Source: Bacteroidia bacterium (GTDB lineage Bacteria > Bacteroidota > Bacteroidia > CAIKAF01). From it: 64,000 nt of DNA. A program made the position numbers and the translations under genes. The stretch is from contig JAUHWY010000002.1 of the NCBI GenBank assembly GCA_030427255.1, positions 1 to 64,000 of the forward strand, given 5' to 3'. Position 1 is the first letter of the stretch; each line of letters starts with the position of its first letter. Positions 33,791 to 43,902 of the stretch are shown in pieces. The notes under the pieces were generated by a model. It searched no databases. It saw only the letters and a list, made by a program, of their open reading frames with translations, and was not told where the DNA came from.

Positions 33791-34389
33791 TAGCTTTCCG
33801 GTAAAATGAGGGTTTGGTATCTGGGATGGCTTGCCAGTTCCAGCATTTCTTTGTCGCCGCGGGAGTCGCCGTAGGCATAGATGCAGGTGTATTGGTCTAA
33901 GGAGAGTGCTTGTTTTATTCTTTCTACCTTTTCTTGGCCGTAGCAGTTTTTGCCTTGAAGTTTACCTAGGAAAATCCCCTCTTTGTAGGCCAAACGGCTT
34001 GATATGAGTTTTATGTCGAGCTGTTTTGCAATGGGGATCATCCAGGCATCCGGACTTGCGCTCACCAGTAGGGTTTCGTGTCTGAGCGCTCGGTGTTTTT
34101 GAAGGAGGGCCTCTGCTTGAGGGCGCAAGAGCTTGGGTAGGCACTGCGCGGCAAACGCTTGGCCTGCCTGTTCAATGGTGTTTTGACTTTTCCCCTTTAG
34201 AGCTGCTGAAAGGAGTGCTTCTTTGGCTTGTTGGTTGGTGGCACGGCCGCATTTCCAGGCAATGATGGTGGGAGATGCCCAAATTAGTGCCTTTGCAAAG
34301 CCTGAAGCTCCCAGCATAAAGGTCAAAAATGCCGGGAAACTATCCTTGCGGGTAAGGGTTCCATCGAAGTCGAACAGTGCCAAGGTCAT
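33790..34389 (-). CDS. HAD-IB family phosphatase
   Basis: 199 residues from the ATG at 34389. Motifs: DFDGTLTRKDS (nucleophile Asp and general acid Asp, motif I), VSASPDAW (motif II) and YGDSRGDKEML (motif IV); a helical cap lies between. Similar to phosphoserine phosphatase-like proteins of the CicA/SerB group; substrate unknown. A TATATTTG box (minus strand 34400-34393) ends 3 nt before the ATG, inside the 3' end of dnaE, so it has its own promoter as well as 4-nt overlap coupling with dnaE. Confidence 0.9.
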   Translation of the reverse strand: MTLALFDFDGTLTRKDSFPAFLTFMLGASGFAKALIWASPTIIAWKCGRATNQQAKEALLSAALKGKSQNTIEQAGQAFAAQCLPKLLRPQAEALLQKHRALRHETLLVSASPDAWMIPIAKQLDIKLISSRLAYKEGIFLGKLQGKNCYGQEKVERIKQALSLDQYTCIYAYGDSRGDKEMLELASHPRYQTLILPES

Positions 34390-37361
34390 GCGCAAATATA
34401 CCTAGACTGTTGATGTACACCTAAGGGCTTCGCATTTGTGTGTGGAGGTTCAACCATCCAAGAAAGGCGTTCCATGCGGCTTACTTCTATTTGATAGCAA
34501 TCAAAGTCCTCGGTGACTTTTCCGTAGATTCTATAGACGCCGTAACCGCGAAATGGGCTGTGGCGCAGCACGGGAGGGAAGTGCACGGTATCTAAAAAGT
34601 CTCCGGATCTGTCCAAAAAAGTGCCAAAATACATGTGCTCTCCCTTGATGGTTCGGGTTCGCTTTACGGTAACCAAATATCCGTCGATGCAAACGTTTTG
34701 CCCCAGGTTTTTTGGGAGTTCACGACTTAGCGCTTGGTTTGGGCATGGAGCTTCACTCAATAGGAAGGGGTCGCATAAGGGGAAGCCTAGGAGTTCTATT
34801 TGCTGACGTGCATCGTCAAGGTGTTCGTAATGTAGTTGGGGTAAATCCAGCGTCGGAGCTTCGGGGCTGGGAAACAGCGGATGGCTTTTGGCTTTGCCTT
34901 TGGCAAAGCGCAGTCGGGCTTCCCAAAGCAGTTCTTTCCAGCCTTTTTTGGTAAAGCGTAGTGCGCCGATGCGTATGAGTATCATTAAGGTTTCTAAGGG
35001 TACCCTCACGCGTTGGCAAAGGTCTTCTAAGCTTTGGTAGGCGCCCTGCTTGTGGCGTTCTTGCAGGATTTGTTTCACCACATCTTCTTCCAGGCCTTTC
35101 ACATGAACAAAGCCCAGCCAAATTACGGTTTGGTCTAATCGGCTAAGCCAATGGCTCTGATTGAGGCAGGGGGCTTCTACGGAGGCGCCGCATTTTCGTG
35201 CTTCGTGCAGGTAAATTTCGGTGCGGTAAAATCCTCCGAAGTTGTTGATTACAGCGGTTATAAATTCTAAGGGGTAATGGGCCTTTAAGTACAAACTTTG
35301 ATAGCTTTCTACGGCATAAGAGGCCGAGTGGGCCTTGGAAAAGGAATATCCGGCAAAGCTTTCGATTTGATCCCATACGGTTTGTGTGACTTGTTCTGCA
35401 TAGCCTTTTTGGCGGCAGCAGTCAAAGAATCGATTTTTGATTTTTTGGAATGCTTCTCGGCTGCGGAACTTTCCCGACATGCCTCTGCGGAGCACATCGG
35501 CTTCGGCCAAATCGAGTCCGGCAAAGTGGTGCGCCACTTTGATTACGTCTTCTTGGTACACCATAATGCCAAAGGTATCGGCCATGAGTTCGCCCATTTT
35601 GGGGTGAATGTGCTGTACTTTTTCGGGGTTTCTAAAGCGTTCGATATAGGCGCGCATCATGCCGGAGCGTGCTACGCCGGGACGGATGATGGAGCTGGCG
35701 GCCACCAGGTCTTTGTACTCGCTTGCTTTGAGGCGTTTGAGCAGCATGCGCATGGCGGGCGACTCTATATAGAAACAGCCCATCGTTTGTCCGGCTTGGA
35801 GCTGTGCCCGCACTTTTGGGTCCTTTTTTAGGGTTTCGGTGTCGTGTATGGGCACTTCGATTCCTTTTTGTGCGGCCACCATTTCCATGGCATCGCGGAT
35901 GTGTCCGAGTCCACGCTGGCTAAGGATGTCGAATTTGTACAAGCCAATGTCTTCGGCTTCGAGCATGCTAAACTGCACCATAGGGAAGCCTTTTGGTGGG
36001 ATTTGCAGGGCCGTATAGTTGTACAAAGGGGCTTCGGAAATGAGCACACCGCCGGCATGTATGCTCAAATGCGCAGGCATTCCCTCCATTCTTGCGCTGT
36101 AGTGGGCTATGGCAGCTCCAATATTGTCTTTTGGAGGGCTGTGTTCTAATTTTCGTATTTCTTCGTCGGGCAGGCCAAAGACCTTGCCGAGTTCGCGCAG
36201 GGCACGTTTTTGCTGAAAGGTTTGATAGGTAGCGAGCAGGGCAATATGACCTTCCGGGTATTTTCGAAACAAGTAGCGCAGCACTTCGTCTCTGTCTTTC
36301 CAAGAAAAGTCCAAATCAAAATCCGGCGGATTTTTTCGGTGAGGATTGATGAAGCGTTCAAAGTACAGGTCGAGTTCCATGGGGTCTACGTCCGTAATGC
36401 CCAAGCAATAGGCCACTAAGCTATTGGCGCCGCTTCCTCGACCTACGTGAAAAAAGCCTCGTTTATGGGCGTATTGTACCAAATCCCAGTTGATAAGAAA
36501 GTATGCCGTGAATCCCAGTTCGTGAATCATGCGCAGTTCCTTTTCTAAGCGTGCTACGGTGGATGCATCGGGGTTTTCGTAGCGCTTGAGCAAGCCCTTA
36601 TAGCTTTCTTCGTAGAGCAGTCGGTAGTCTTCTCGTGCGTCTTTGCCGAACAATTTTCGGTTTTTGGGTTTGCCAAAATCAAAGTTTATGGCGCTTTGTT
36701 CCAGCAGTTCTTTGGTATTCAATATGATTTGCGGGTAGCATCGAAAATGTCGGCACCATTCAAATTCGGCTTGCATAATATCGGAAGCTTGGGCATGTCC
36801 TTTACGCTTGTCGTGGCTCAGCAATTGGTTGTTGTCAATGGCCCGTAGTAAGCGGTGTAAATGCAGGTCGCCGGAGTCCAGAAAAGTGACGGGTTGAAGT
36901 ACCACAAGCCGGTGTTGTTGGTTACGCCATGGGGAGAGGCTTAGTTGGGCGGCATCTTGGAGTCCTAGGCCAATCCATTCGTTGGGGTTTAGTTGCCTTA
37001 AGGACAAGTCTTTGTGAAAGGGATAAATGACCGAAACGCCTTCCATGGGAGGGGCATGGAGTGGGAATGGGGCGCCATGGCAGCGGTTGGCAGACACTAG
37101 GCGGTGAATGGAGGCCAGACCTTCCATATGCTGAGCTATGAGCACATAGCGTTTTTGGCCTTGTTGCCTTATGTCTACCCCTACCGAAGCTTCGATTCCA
37201 TATTGGGGGGCCAAGCGCAAAAAGTCGGCCATTCCTGAACTGTTGTTGATGTCTGTTAAACACATCCGTCGAATACCCAAGGTTTTGGCGCGTTTGAGTA
37301 AGGCTTCCGGGCTGTGGATGCCATACTTTAGGCTGAACCAGGAGTGTACGTTTAGTAGCAT
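34386..37361 (-). CDS. DNA polymerase III alpha-type polymerase, short DnaE (ImuC/DnaE2-like)
   Basis: 991 residues, far shorter than a replicative bacteroidal DnaE (about 1,400-1,500). N-terminal PHP domain (NVHSWFSLKYGIHSPEALLKRA; LTDINNSSGMADF), polymerase core with PDFDLDFSWKDRDEV near 348 carrying catalytic Asp residues, GRGSGANSLVAYCLGITDVDPMELDLYFERF upstream of it, and a C-terminal OB-type region. The region that binds the clamp-loader tau is missing, as in the error-prone DnaE2/ImuC enzymes used in mutagenic repair. No imuA/imuB genes adjoin. An inverted repeat 60 bp upstream may be its operator. Confidence 0.85.
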   Translation of the reverse strand: MLLNVHSWFSLKYGIHSPEALLKRAKTLGIRRMCLTDINNSSGMADFLRLAPQYGIEASVGVDIRQQGQKRYVLIAQHMEGLASIHRLVSANRCHGAPFPLHAPPMEGVSVIYPFHKDLSLRQLNPNEWIGLGLQDAAQLSLSPWRNQQHRLVVLQPVTFLDSGDLHLHRLLRAIDNNQLLSHDKRKGHAQASDIMQAEFEWCRHFRCYPQIILNTKELLEQSAINFDFGKPKNRKLFGKDAREDYRLLYEESYKGLLKRYENPDASTVARLEKELRMIHELGFTAYFLINWDLVQYAHKRGFFHVGRGSGANSLVAYCLGITDVDPMELDLYFERFINPHRKNPPDFDLDFSWKDRDEVLRYLFRKYPEGHIALLATYQTFQQKRALRELGKVFGLPDEEIRKLEHSPPKDNIGAAIAHYSARMEGMPAHLSIHAGGVLISEAPLYNYTALQIPPKGFPMVQFSMLEAEDIGLYKFDILSQRGLGHIRDAMEMVAAQKGIEVPIHDTETLKKDPKVRAQLQAGQTMGCFYIESPAMRMLLKRLKASEYKDLVAASSIIRPGVARSGMMRAYIERFRNPEKVQHIHPKMGELMADTFGIMVYQEDVIKVAHHFAGLDLAEADVLRRGMSGKFRSREAFQKIKNRFFDCCRQKGYAEQVTQTVWDQIESFAGYSFSKAHSASYAVESYQSLYLKAHYPLEFITAVINNFGGFYRTEIYLHEARKCGASVEAPCLNQSHWLSRLDQTVIWLGFVHVKGLEEDVVKQILQERHKQGAYQSLEDLCQRVRVPLETLMILIRIGALRFTKKGWKELLWEARLRFAKGKAKSHPLFPSPEAPTLDLPQLHYEHLDDARQQIELLGFPLCDPFLLSEAPCPNQALSRELPKNLGQNVCIDGYLVTVKRTRTIKGEHMYFGTFLDRSGDFLDTVHFPPVLRHSPFRGYGVYRIYGKVTEDFDCYQIEVSRMERLSWMVEPPHTNAKPLGVHQQSRYICA

Positions 37362-37421
37362 AATGACAAAAAATACGTCTATTTATAGACAATAAAATAG
37401 TCAAAATGGTTTTTTAATCCA

Positions 37422-37446
37422 ATTTTGACATGAAAAATGTCAAAAT
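37422..37446. promoter_or_regulatory. Inverted repeat upstream of the short dnaE gene
   Basis: ATTTTGACAT-N5-ATGTCAAAAT, perfect 10-bp arms. A half-site (GTCAAAAT) also occurs at about 37400-37407, between the palindrome and the gene. The location, 60 bp upstream of the ATG, fits a repressor or damage-response operator, but no regulator gene is linked here. Confidence 0.55.
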
Positions 37447-37574
37447 GTATTCTGCCAATGGGAAGGACTCGATATAATTGCAGGGGAGTGACCGGTGGAA
37501 ATATTCCAAGCCGAGCCGTGGTGCGTATGGGTAGGGGGGTGTTTGTTGGGTTTTTGGAAGTAGGGTAGCGGGTA

Positions 37575-37607
37575 AAAAAGCAGAGCCGAGGCGGGGCCTC
37601 GGCTCTG
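37575..37607 (-). terminator. Terminator downstream of nrdA
   Basis: Perfect 11-bp stem AGAGCCGAGGC-GGG-GCCTCGGCTCT (37582-37606) with an A-run on its left (37575-37580), which is a U-run after the stem for minus-strand transcripts. It ends the nrdB-nrdA transcript about 40 bp after the stop. Confidence 0.85.
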
Positions 37608-37646
37608 TTGAGCAATGTAGCATTTAGTAAGTTGGTGAGTCCTTCA

Positions 37647-40067
37647 TTAAGAACCGCAGGCTTCGCACTCGTCGGGATTGTCGAGGGAGCAGTTCAATTG
37701 ATTGACCATATCTTGATCTATTTCTTCGCTGATATCGGTCAGGTTTGCTACTGCGGGCACAGGTGCGTCGGCTTTTTTGGCCACGGAGGCATCTACCGTA
37801 AACTTGATGGCATCGGCCGAAGATTTGGAGCGTAGGTAATACATGCCGGTTTTGAGTCCGCGTTTCCAAGCATGGAAATGCAAGGAGGTCATTTTGGCAT
37901 AGCTTGGCGACTCCATAAATACATTGAGGGATTGACTTTGGTCGATAAACGCCCCACGATCGGCGGCCATATCGATGATGTCTTTTTGTTTGATTTCCCA
38001 AACGGTTTTATAGAGGTCTTTGATGTTTTGTGGAATTTCATCGATCTCTTGAATGGAGCCGTTGTAGTGCATGATTTTGTTTTTCATGTCGTTGTTCCAC
38101 AGCCCAAGTTTTACCAAATCGCGTAGCAAGTGTTTGTTAACCACGGGGAATTCACCGGAGAGCACGCGGCGCATATACATGTTTGAGGTGAAAGGTTCAA
38201 AGCATTCGTTGTTGCCGAGTATTTGTGCGGTGGAAGCGGTGGGCATAGGAGCTACCAGAAGAGAGTTTCGCAGGCCGTGGTTTTGAATTTCTTCTTTAAG
38301 CACGTCCCACTCCCAACGGTCGCTTGGGCTTACTCCCCAGAGGTCAAATTGCAGTTTGCCTTCGCTTGCAGGTGAGCCTTGGAAAGATTCGTAAGGTCCA
38401 TCTGTTTTGGCCAAATCTTTGGAACAGCACAAGGCAGCAAAATAAATGGTTTCAAAAATGTCTCTATTCAGCTGTTTTGCTTCTTCCGAATCGAAGGGAT
38501 GGCGCATCATTACGAAAGTGTCGGCCAAGCCTTGCACACCTAAGCCTATGGGGCGGTGACGAAGGTTGGAATTTCTAGCCTCTTTTACCGGGTAAAAGTT
38601 GCGATCGATGACCCGGTTTAGGTTTCGGGTAGCCATATAGGTTACCTTAAAGAGGTGGTCAAAGTCGAAGCTGCCGTCTTCACGCACGAATTTGGGCAAT
38701 GCAATGGAAGCTAGGTTGCAAACGGCCACTTCGTCGGGTGCGGTATATTCAATAATCTCTGTACAGAGGTTGGAGCTTTGTATGGTGCCCAGGTTTTTCT
38801 GATTGCTTTTGTTGTTTGCGGCATCTTTAAAGAGCATGTAGGGGGTACCGGTTTCGATTTGAGCTTCGATGATTCTTCCCCAAAGCTCTCTGGCTTTTAC
38901 TTTACGGCGAAACTTATTTTCGGCTACATACTTTTTATATAGTTGGTCAAAGGCTTCGCTATGGCATTCGTTGAGTCCCGGTGCTTCGTTTGGACAGAAC
39001 AGGTGCCAGTCTTCGTCTTTTTCTACCTTTTCCATAAACAAATCGGGCACCCAAAGAGCTAGGAACAAGTCGCGGGTGCGCAATTCTTCTTGACCCGTAT
39101 TTTTCTTTAGGTCCAAAAAGTCCATGATGTCGTCATGCCAGGGTTCCAGGTAAACGGCAAAAGATCCTTTGCGTTTTCCTCCACCCTGATCTACATAGCG
39201 GGCGGTATCGTTAAACACGCGCAACATGGGCACAATGCCATTGGAAGTGCCGTTGGTGCCTTTGATGTAGGAACCTTTAGCGCGGATTTTATGAATGGCC
39301 AAGCCAATACCTCCGGCAGACTGGGAGATTTTTGCAGTTTGTTTAAGGGTATCGTAAATGCCGTCGATGCTGTCTTCACGCATTTGGAGTAAGAAGCAGC
39401 TAGACATTTGAGGTTTGGGAGTTCCGGCATTGAATAGCGTAGGGGTGGCGTGGGTGAACCACCCTTCGGAAAGTGCGTGGTAGGTTTCTATGGCAGCCTC
39501 TAAATCGTTGAGATGTATGCCAATAGCTACCCGCATGTAAAGTTGTTGTGGGCGTTCGGCTACTTTCCCTTTCATTTTCAGCAGATAAGACTTTTCGAGG
39601 GTTTTAAACCCGAAAAAGTCAAAGTTGTAGTCTCTGTCGTAAATAAGGGTTGAGTCAAGCAATTCGGCATTGGCCATAATGACTTCCCAAACGTCTTGAG
39701 CAATGAGTGAGGCATGCTCACCGGTTTTGGGGTCTTTATAGTGGTAGAGTGCATCTATGGTTTTGCTAAACGACTTTTCGGTGTCTTTATGCAGGTTTGA
39801 TACAGCGATTCTGGAGGCGAGCAAAGCGTAGTCCGGGTGCACAATAGACATAGCGGCGGCTTCTTGAGCGGCTAGGTTGTCTAATGCCGATGTGGAGATG
39901 CCCGGGTACATGCCATTGATGACCTTCATGGCCACTTTTACGGCATCCACATACTGCGTATTTAAGTTATAGCATAGTTTATTGATGCGCGCTGTAATCT
40001 TATCGAATTTTACCGCTTCTTTTCTGCCATCTCTTTTGATGACATACATTTCTTTTTCTTCTTGCAT
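37647..40067 (-). CDS. nrdA: Ribonucleoside-diphosphate reductase, alpha subunit (class Ia)
   Basis: Large catalytic subunit reducing NDPs to dNDPs. About 806 residues; ATG at 40067 was used, though [15 protein letters not shown], a common family N terminus, starts six codons later. Features: ATP-cone domain in the first 100 residues ([21 protein letters not shown]), the active-site region with [18 protein letters not shown] near 223-240, NLCTEIIEY near 430, and a C-terminal redox pair (CEACGS). Forms an operon with nrdB, which lies about 43 bp upstream on the minus strand. Confidence 0.97.
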   Translation of the reverse strand: MQEEKEMYVIKRDGRKEAVKFDKITARINKLCYNLNTQYVDAVKVAMKVINGMYPGISTSALDNLAAQEAAAMSIVHPDYALLASRIAVSNLHKDTEKSFSKTIDALYHYKDPKTGEHASLIAQDVWEVIMANAELLDSTLIYDRDYNFDFFGFKTLEKSYLLKMKGKVAERPQQLYMRVAIGIHLNDLEAAIETYHALSEGWFTHATPTLFNAGTPKPQMSSCFLLQMREDSIDGIYDTLKQTAKISQSAGGIGLAIHKIRAKGSYIKGTNGTSNGIVPMLRVFNDTARYVDQGGGKRKGSFAVYLEPWHDDIMDFLDLKKNTGQEELRTRDLFLALWVPDLFMEKVEKDEDWHLFCPNEAPGLNECHSEAFDQLYKKYVAENKFRRKVKARELWGRIIEAQIETGTPYMLFKDAANNKSNQKNLGTIQSSNLCTEIIEYTAPDEVAVCNLASIALPKFVREDGSFDFDHLFKVTYMATRNLNRVIDRNFYPVKEARNSNLRHRPIGLGVQGLADTFVMMRHPFDSEEAKQLNRDIFETIYFAALCCSKDLAKTDGPYESFQGSPASEGKLQFDLWGVSPSDRWEWDVLKEEIQNHGLRNSLLVAPMPTASTAQILGNNECFEPFTSNMYMRRVLSGEFPVVNKHLLRDLVKLGLWNNDMKNKIMHYNGSIQEIDEIPQNIKDLYKTVWEIKQKDIIDMAADRGAFIDQSQSLNVFMESPSYAKMTSLHFHAWKRGLKTGMYYLRSKSSADAIKFTVDASVAKKADAPVPAVANLTDISEEIDQDMVNQLNCSLDNPDECEACGS

Positions 40068-40110
40068 TTGGCTCAACAATTAAATAGGACAAACAATAGG
40101 AGGGGTGGAA

Positions 40111-41130
40111 TCAAAAGTCTTCATCCAGGCTAAAGCCTTCAGAAACATCTGCTTTTTTGTATTCGCTTACCCTTTTTTCAAAGAAATTGGTTTTTCCTTG
40201 CAGCGAAATAAAGTCCATAAAGCTGAAAGGATTTAGGGAATTATAGATTTTGGAGACACCCAATACAGACAACCAGTGGTCGGCCACAAATTCGATGTAT
40301 TGTTTCATTAGGTCGGCATTCATACCAATTAGGCGCACGGGCAGACTTTCGGTAATGAATTCTTTTTCGATTTCTACCGCATCTTTAATGATTTCGTGGA
40401 TGCGCTCCTCGGGCAATTTGTTCACCACGTGTTTGGTGTACAGGTGGCAGGCAAATTCGCAGTGGAGGCCTTCGTCCCTTGAAATGAACTCGTTGGAGGT
40501 GGCTAAGCCGGGCATTAATCCTTTTTGTTTGAGCCAAAAAATGGCGCAAAAGCTTCCGGAAAAGAAAATACCTTCTACCGCGGCAAAGGCTACCAAGCGT
40601 TCGGTAAAGCGGGGAGAATCAATCCAGCGCAGTGCCCATTCTGCCTTCTTTTTAACGCAATCCATGGTTTCAATGGCCCGGAACAAACTTTTCTTCTCTT
40701 TGGGATTGCTTATGTAGGTGTCAATAAGCAGTGAGTACATTTCTGAATGGATGTTCTCCATCATGATTTGAAAGCCATAGAACATTTTGGCTTCGGTGTA
40801 CTGCACTTCGCGCACAAAGTTTTCGGCTAAATTTTCATTTACAATGCCATCGGAAGCGGCAAAAAAGGCAAGTACATGCTTAATAAAATGCCTCTCGTCG
40901 TCGTTTAGGTTTTGCCAATCGCCTTTGTCTTGGGCCAAGTCGACCTCTTCCGCACGCCAAAAGGCGGCTTGCTGCTTTTTGTACAATTGCCAAATATCCT
41001 CGTGTTCTATGGGGAAAAGCACAAAGCGGTTTGGGTTTTCTACCAAAATGGGCTCTTCAATTACTTGTTGACCTGCCAATACTTCTTCGGTTGGATTGCC
41101 TTTGGTCGATACGGATGCCTGCCTTTCCAT
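40111..41130 (-). CDS. nrdB: Ribonucleoside-diphosphate reductase, beta subunit
   Basis: Radical-generating subunit with a di-iron site. 339 residues from the ATG at 41130 ([12 protein letters not shown]); the longer frame adds an unlikely leader. Metal ligands are visible in [20 protein letters not shown] (Glu and His near 130-140) and in [15 protein letters not shown] near 226-240. The first gene of the nrdB-nrdA operon. Upstream at 41303-41329 is a perfect inverted repeat that could regulate it. Confidence 0.97.
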   Translation of the reverse strand: MERQASVSTKGNPTEEVLAGQQVIEEPILVENPNRFVLFPIEHEDIWQLYKKQQAAFWRAEEVDLAQDKGDWQNLNDDERHFIKHVLAFFAASDGIVNENLAENFVREVQYTEAKMFYGFQIMMENIHSEMYSLLIDTYISNPKEKKSLFRAIETMDCVKKKAEWALRWIDSPRFTERLVAFAAVEGIFFSGSFCAIFWLKQKGLMPGLATSNEFISRDEGLHCEFACHLYTKHVVNKLPEERIHEIIKDAVEIEKEFITESLPVRLIGMNADLMKQYIEFVADHWLSVLGVSKIYNSLNPFSFMDFISLQGKTNFFEKRVSEYKKADVSEGFSLDEDF

Positions 41131-41561
41131 AGGATAATGTTTTTTTGTTGTACGTAAATGAATCCAATTCTTTGCGATTGTTCCTAGCCGGGTTCCCAAA
41201 AAGAATCGGTGCTAAAGCCATACAAAAGTTGAATAAAAACTCTTTTTTGCCAACCTATGTTGTGGGCACTTATTCATAGTTATTAACAGCCTAGTCGGCT
41301 TGCTTTTGTTAAGTCGGGGTTAACAAAAGGTAAAGCCCTTGTGTTTGTTGGTTTTTCTGAAAATTAACAGGCCTCTGTTCAAAGCAGAATGCAGGCTTTG
41401 CGGATTACGGCGCACTCTTTGTGCTATGTTTTTGGCCAAATTTTTGTAAAGCCTTGCACGTCGGTTTTACAGGCTAAAATCCAAAGGGCTCACGCTAACC
41501 TCTTTTCTTCTCAATATAGGGGTGAAAGCCTCAGGCACCTATGTTAGACGTTTAATATAAA
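41131..41561. other. Control region upstream of nrdB
   Basis: 431 bp without a gene. It contains CTTTTGTTAA-N7-TTAACAAAAG at 41303-41329 (see regulatory entry). The rest is AT-rich with no NrdR-box-like sequence that I can recognise. Confidence 0.4.
41303..41329. promoter_or_regulatory. Perfect inverted repeat upstream of nrdB
   Basis: CTTTTGTTAA-GTCGGGG-TTAACAAAAG, 10-bp arms. No T-run follows on either side, so it is more likely a protein-binding site than a terminator. It is 170 bp from the nrdB start. The GTTAAC-like half sites are unlike the known NrdR box. Confidence 0.45.
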
Positions 41562-42140
41562 TCAAGAATTTTGACCCAGCCACCAAGCGGCAGCTTCCTC
41601 CAGTTTGCCATACCAATCGGCCCCATACTTTCTTACCAAGGCCTCTCGACAAAACTCAAATACTTTGATTTTCTTCTGTAATCCACAATCGCAAGCCGGA
41701 CTGCAAATAAACCAACGGTTGTAATGAAGGCAATCTCCGCTTTCGGTTTTTTGAATGCGGATGGGGTAAAGGTGGCAACTGACCGGTTTTCTAAAGTCAC
41801 TTAAACCTTCCCTCCAAGCAGCTTCAATACCGCATAGGGTTATTCCGTCTTTGAAAATAGCGTAGGCACAATGCCTGCCCATAACCAAGGGCGTAACTGC
41901 TTCTCCGTCGGTTGGATCATCGGTCCACGGGCCTTGCTCTTTCAAAGCTTCTTGCCCGGAGGGTGGCAAAAGTGGCATTACAGCATCTAAATTCTTTGAC
42001 AAAAGGGCTTTTTCGGTTTCTTCTACCGGAGCGCCCGCATCTCCTTCAACGCAGCAAGCGCCTTTGCAGCGTGACAAATCGCAGTGGAAGTGTTCCTCGA
42101 AAAGTTCGGGACTTACCAATACACCGTCTATATCTATCAT
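41562..42140 (-). CDS. DUF3109 family protein, Cys-rich metal-binding
   Basis: 192 residues. Cys-rich: CDLSRCKGACCVEGDAGAPV near 20-39 (a zinc/iron-sulfur-like cluster motif), HCAYAIF, GITLCGIEAAW, PVSCHLYPIRI near 119-130 and FICSPACDCG near 145-154. This matches the DUF3109/YkgJ-related family, of unknown function, common in Bacteroidota. A TACCTTTG box (minus strand 42152-42145) ends 4 nt before the ATG. Divergent from trpS, with 54 bp between start codons. Confidence 0.92.
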   Translation of the reverse strand: MIDIDGVLVSPELFEEHFHCDLSRCKGACCVEGDAGAPVEETEKALLSKNLDAVMPLLPPSGQEALKEQGPWTDDPTDGEAVTPLVMGRHCAYAIFKDGITLCGIEAAWREGLSDFRKPVSCHLYPIRIQKTESGDCLHYNRWFICSPACDCGLQKKIKVFEFCREALVRKYGADWYGKLEEAAAWWLGQNS

Positions 42141-42144
42141 GCCT

Positions 42145-42152
42145 CAAAGGTA
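42145..42152 (-). promoter_or_regulatory. -7 box of the DUF3109 gene, 4 nt from the start
   Basis: Minus-strand TACCTTTG-AGGC-ATG. The opposite strand carries a TTTG 4 nt before the trpS ATG (42187-42190), so two outward promoters share 54 bp. Confidence 0.45.
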
Positions 42153-42194
42153 CAATCCAAACCGCGGCTTTGGGATTTTTGCGAAATTTGCACC

Positions 42195-43178
42195 ATGGCG
42201 CGTATTCTTACAGGTATTCAAAGTACCAATCAGCCCCATTTGGGTAACATTTTGGGAGCAATCGAACCAATGGTTCAATTAAGCAACCAGTCGGAGCATG
42301 AGGCTTTTGCTTTTATTGCTGATTTGCACTCGCTCACCACACTAAAAGAGGGCAGTGAACGAAGGCATAGGGTGCATCAGGTGGCTGCCACCTGGATTGC
42401 CTGCGGTTTTGATTATTCCAAAAATAGGCTGTATTGTCAGTCTGACTTGCCGGAGGTTACCGAGTTAACCTGGTATTTGAATTGCTTTGCTCCTTTTCCT
42501 ATGCTGGCTAATGCGCATTCCTTTAAGGACAAATCGGATCGGTTGGCGGATGTAAATGCCGGTTTGTTTACCTACCCAGTGCTTATGGCGGCCGATATTT
42601 TAGGCTACGATGCTCATTTGGTACCCGTAGGAAAAGACCAAAGGCAGCATTTGGAAATGACCAGAGATTTGGCCGGTGCATTTAATCATCGGTATGGCGA
42701 TGTATTTGTGGTGCCTGAGGCCTTTGTGCAGAAAGATGTAGAAGTGATTCCCGGCATTGACGGGCAAAAAATGAGCAAGAGTTACGGCAATTTCATAGAT
42801 GTGTTTTTGCCTGAAAAGGCTTTGCGGAAAGTAGTGATGTCCATTGCCACCGACAGTACGCCTTTAGAAGAACCCAAGGATGCTGAAAACTGTATCGTTT
42901 ATCAACTGTTTTCTCATATTGTCCCTGCTGAGCAAGCCTTAGAAATGAAGCAAAAGTTAGAGGCGGGTGGCTACGGCTATGGGCATGCCAAACAGGATTT
43001 ATTTGAGGCTATTATGAAACGATTTGCAGAGCCTAGAGAGCGCTACCTGCATCTGATGCAGCATCCGGAGGAGATAGAGGCCATTTTAGCAGACGGAGCG
43101 ACCCGTACTCGTCCTATCATACAACAGGTTTTGACCAAGGTAAGGGCAAAATTGGGCTTCGCTCCTTTGTCCGCCTAA
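42195..43178 (+). CDS. trpS: Tryptophan--tRNA ligase
   Basis: 327 residues from ATG 42195 (MARILTGIQSTNQPHLGN); the longer upstream frame is non-coding. Class I synthetase signatures: a HIGH-like motif in TNQPHLGNILGAI and MSKSYGN (KMSKS, near residue 194). Also DQRQHLEMTRDLA near 154-166. Charges tRNA-Trp. Complete relative to the usual 325-340 residues. Confidence 0.97.
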   Translation: MARILTGIQSTNQPHLGNILGAIEPMVQLSNQSEHEAFAFIADLHSLTTLKEGSERRHRVHQVAATWIACGFDYSKNRLYCQSDLPEVTELTWYLNCFAPFPMLANAHSFKDKSDRLADVNAGLFTYPVLMAADILGYDAHLVPVGKDQRQHLEMTRDLAGAFNHRYGDVFVVPEAFVQKDVEVIPGIDGQKMSKSYGNFIDVFLPEKALRKVVMSIATDSTPLEEPKDAENCIVYQLFSHIVPAEQALEMKQKLEAGGYGYGHAKQDLFEAIMKRFAEPRERYLHLMQHPEEIEAILADGATRTRPIIQQVLTKVRAKLGFAPLSA

Positions 43179-43249
43179 AAAACCAGAGCTTTTGGGTTCT
43201 ACAAGGTTTCGCCTGCCATGCCATGGGAGCCGGAAAGCTTTTCGGCATA

Positions 43250-43425
43250 GATTTTTTTCTGGAAGACTGCGCCCCGGGGCAAACGGAAAGCCCGGACTTG
43301 CAGGCCTTAGTGCCGCTTAGCGAGCGGAGGCGGTCCCGATGCTTCGGGAAAGCCCACGCACCGCTTAGCGGCACTAGGGCTTGCAAGGAGGACTTGGAGG
43401 GCGCACCGGAAAAGGCGCCCACACC
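43250..43425. repeat. GC-rich structured repeat, copy D
   Basis: Between the convergent trpS and brx genes. Arms CTTGCAGGCCTTAGTGCC... (about 43298-43323) and GGCACTAGGGCTTGCAAG (about 43371-43388) form a long stem of about 26 bp with few mismatches, closed over GCTTAGCG/CGCTTAGC. The loop holds a hairpin TCCCGATGCTTCGGGA. At its right end GGCGCCCA is shared with copy C. Both flanking genes end at its edges; it may also end transcription. Confidence 0.8.
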
Positions 43426-43839
43426 TTATCCCAACTCGTCGTAAACGGCCTTTAAGTGATTGGTGAGCATTTCGTCGGTGGCGCTTTCGATTTGGAAACG
43501 CTCTACAAAATGTACCAGTTTTCCGTCTTTAAACAAGGCAATGCTGGGCGATGAGGGAGGGTAAGGAAGGAAATATTCCCTTGCTTTTTCCACAGCTGGG
43601 GCATCTACTCCGGCAAAAACGGTACTCAAAGCCGTAGGCTTTTTGTCGTTTTGAAGACTGTTAATAACTCCGGGTCTGGCACCTCGTGCCGCACACCCGC
43701 ATACGGAGTTAACGACCACTAAGTGCAAGCCTTTGGTGTTTTCTATGGCTTCGCTTACGGCCTCGGGAGTTTCAAGGGAGCTAAAGCCGTTATTGGTGAG
43801 TTCCTCGCGGCAAGGAACAACGATTTCGTTAGGATACAT
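43426..43839 (-). CDS. BrxA/BrxB family bacilliredoxin
   Basis: 137 residues, thioredoxin-like. The redox motif is CGCAARGARPG near residues 48-58 (Cys-Gly-Cys, typical of bacilliredoxins). Family members remove bacillithiol from oxidised protein thiols. A TACCTTTG box (minus 43870-43863) lies about 23 nt upstream of the ATG. The gene is monocistronic as far as can be seen; pyrC lies 63 bp upstream on the same strand. Confidence 0.95.
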   Translation of the reverse strand: MYPNEIVVPCREELTNNGFSSLETPEAVSEAIENTKGLHLVVVNSVCGCAARGARPGVINSLQNDKKPTALSTVFAGVDAPAVEKAREYFLPYPPSSPSIALFKDGKLVHFVERFQIESATDEMLTNHLKAVYDELG

Positions 43840-43902
43840 ATTATATGATATTTGAACACTTGCAAAGGTATTTTAAGGCATGGCCAAAAGCAAGTTTTTT
43901 GT

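Noticed and set aside
37379-37615. Minus-strand frame of 78 codons between the short dnaE and nrdA genes
   Set aside because: Low-complexity Pro/Leu/Arg composition and it overlaps the nrdA terminator and the palindrome at 37.42 kb, so it is probably non-coding.
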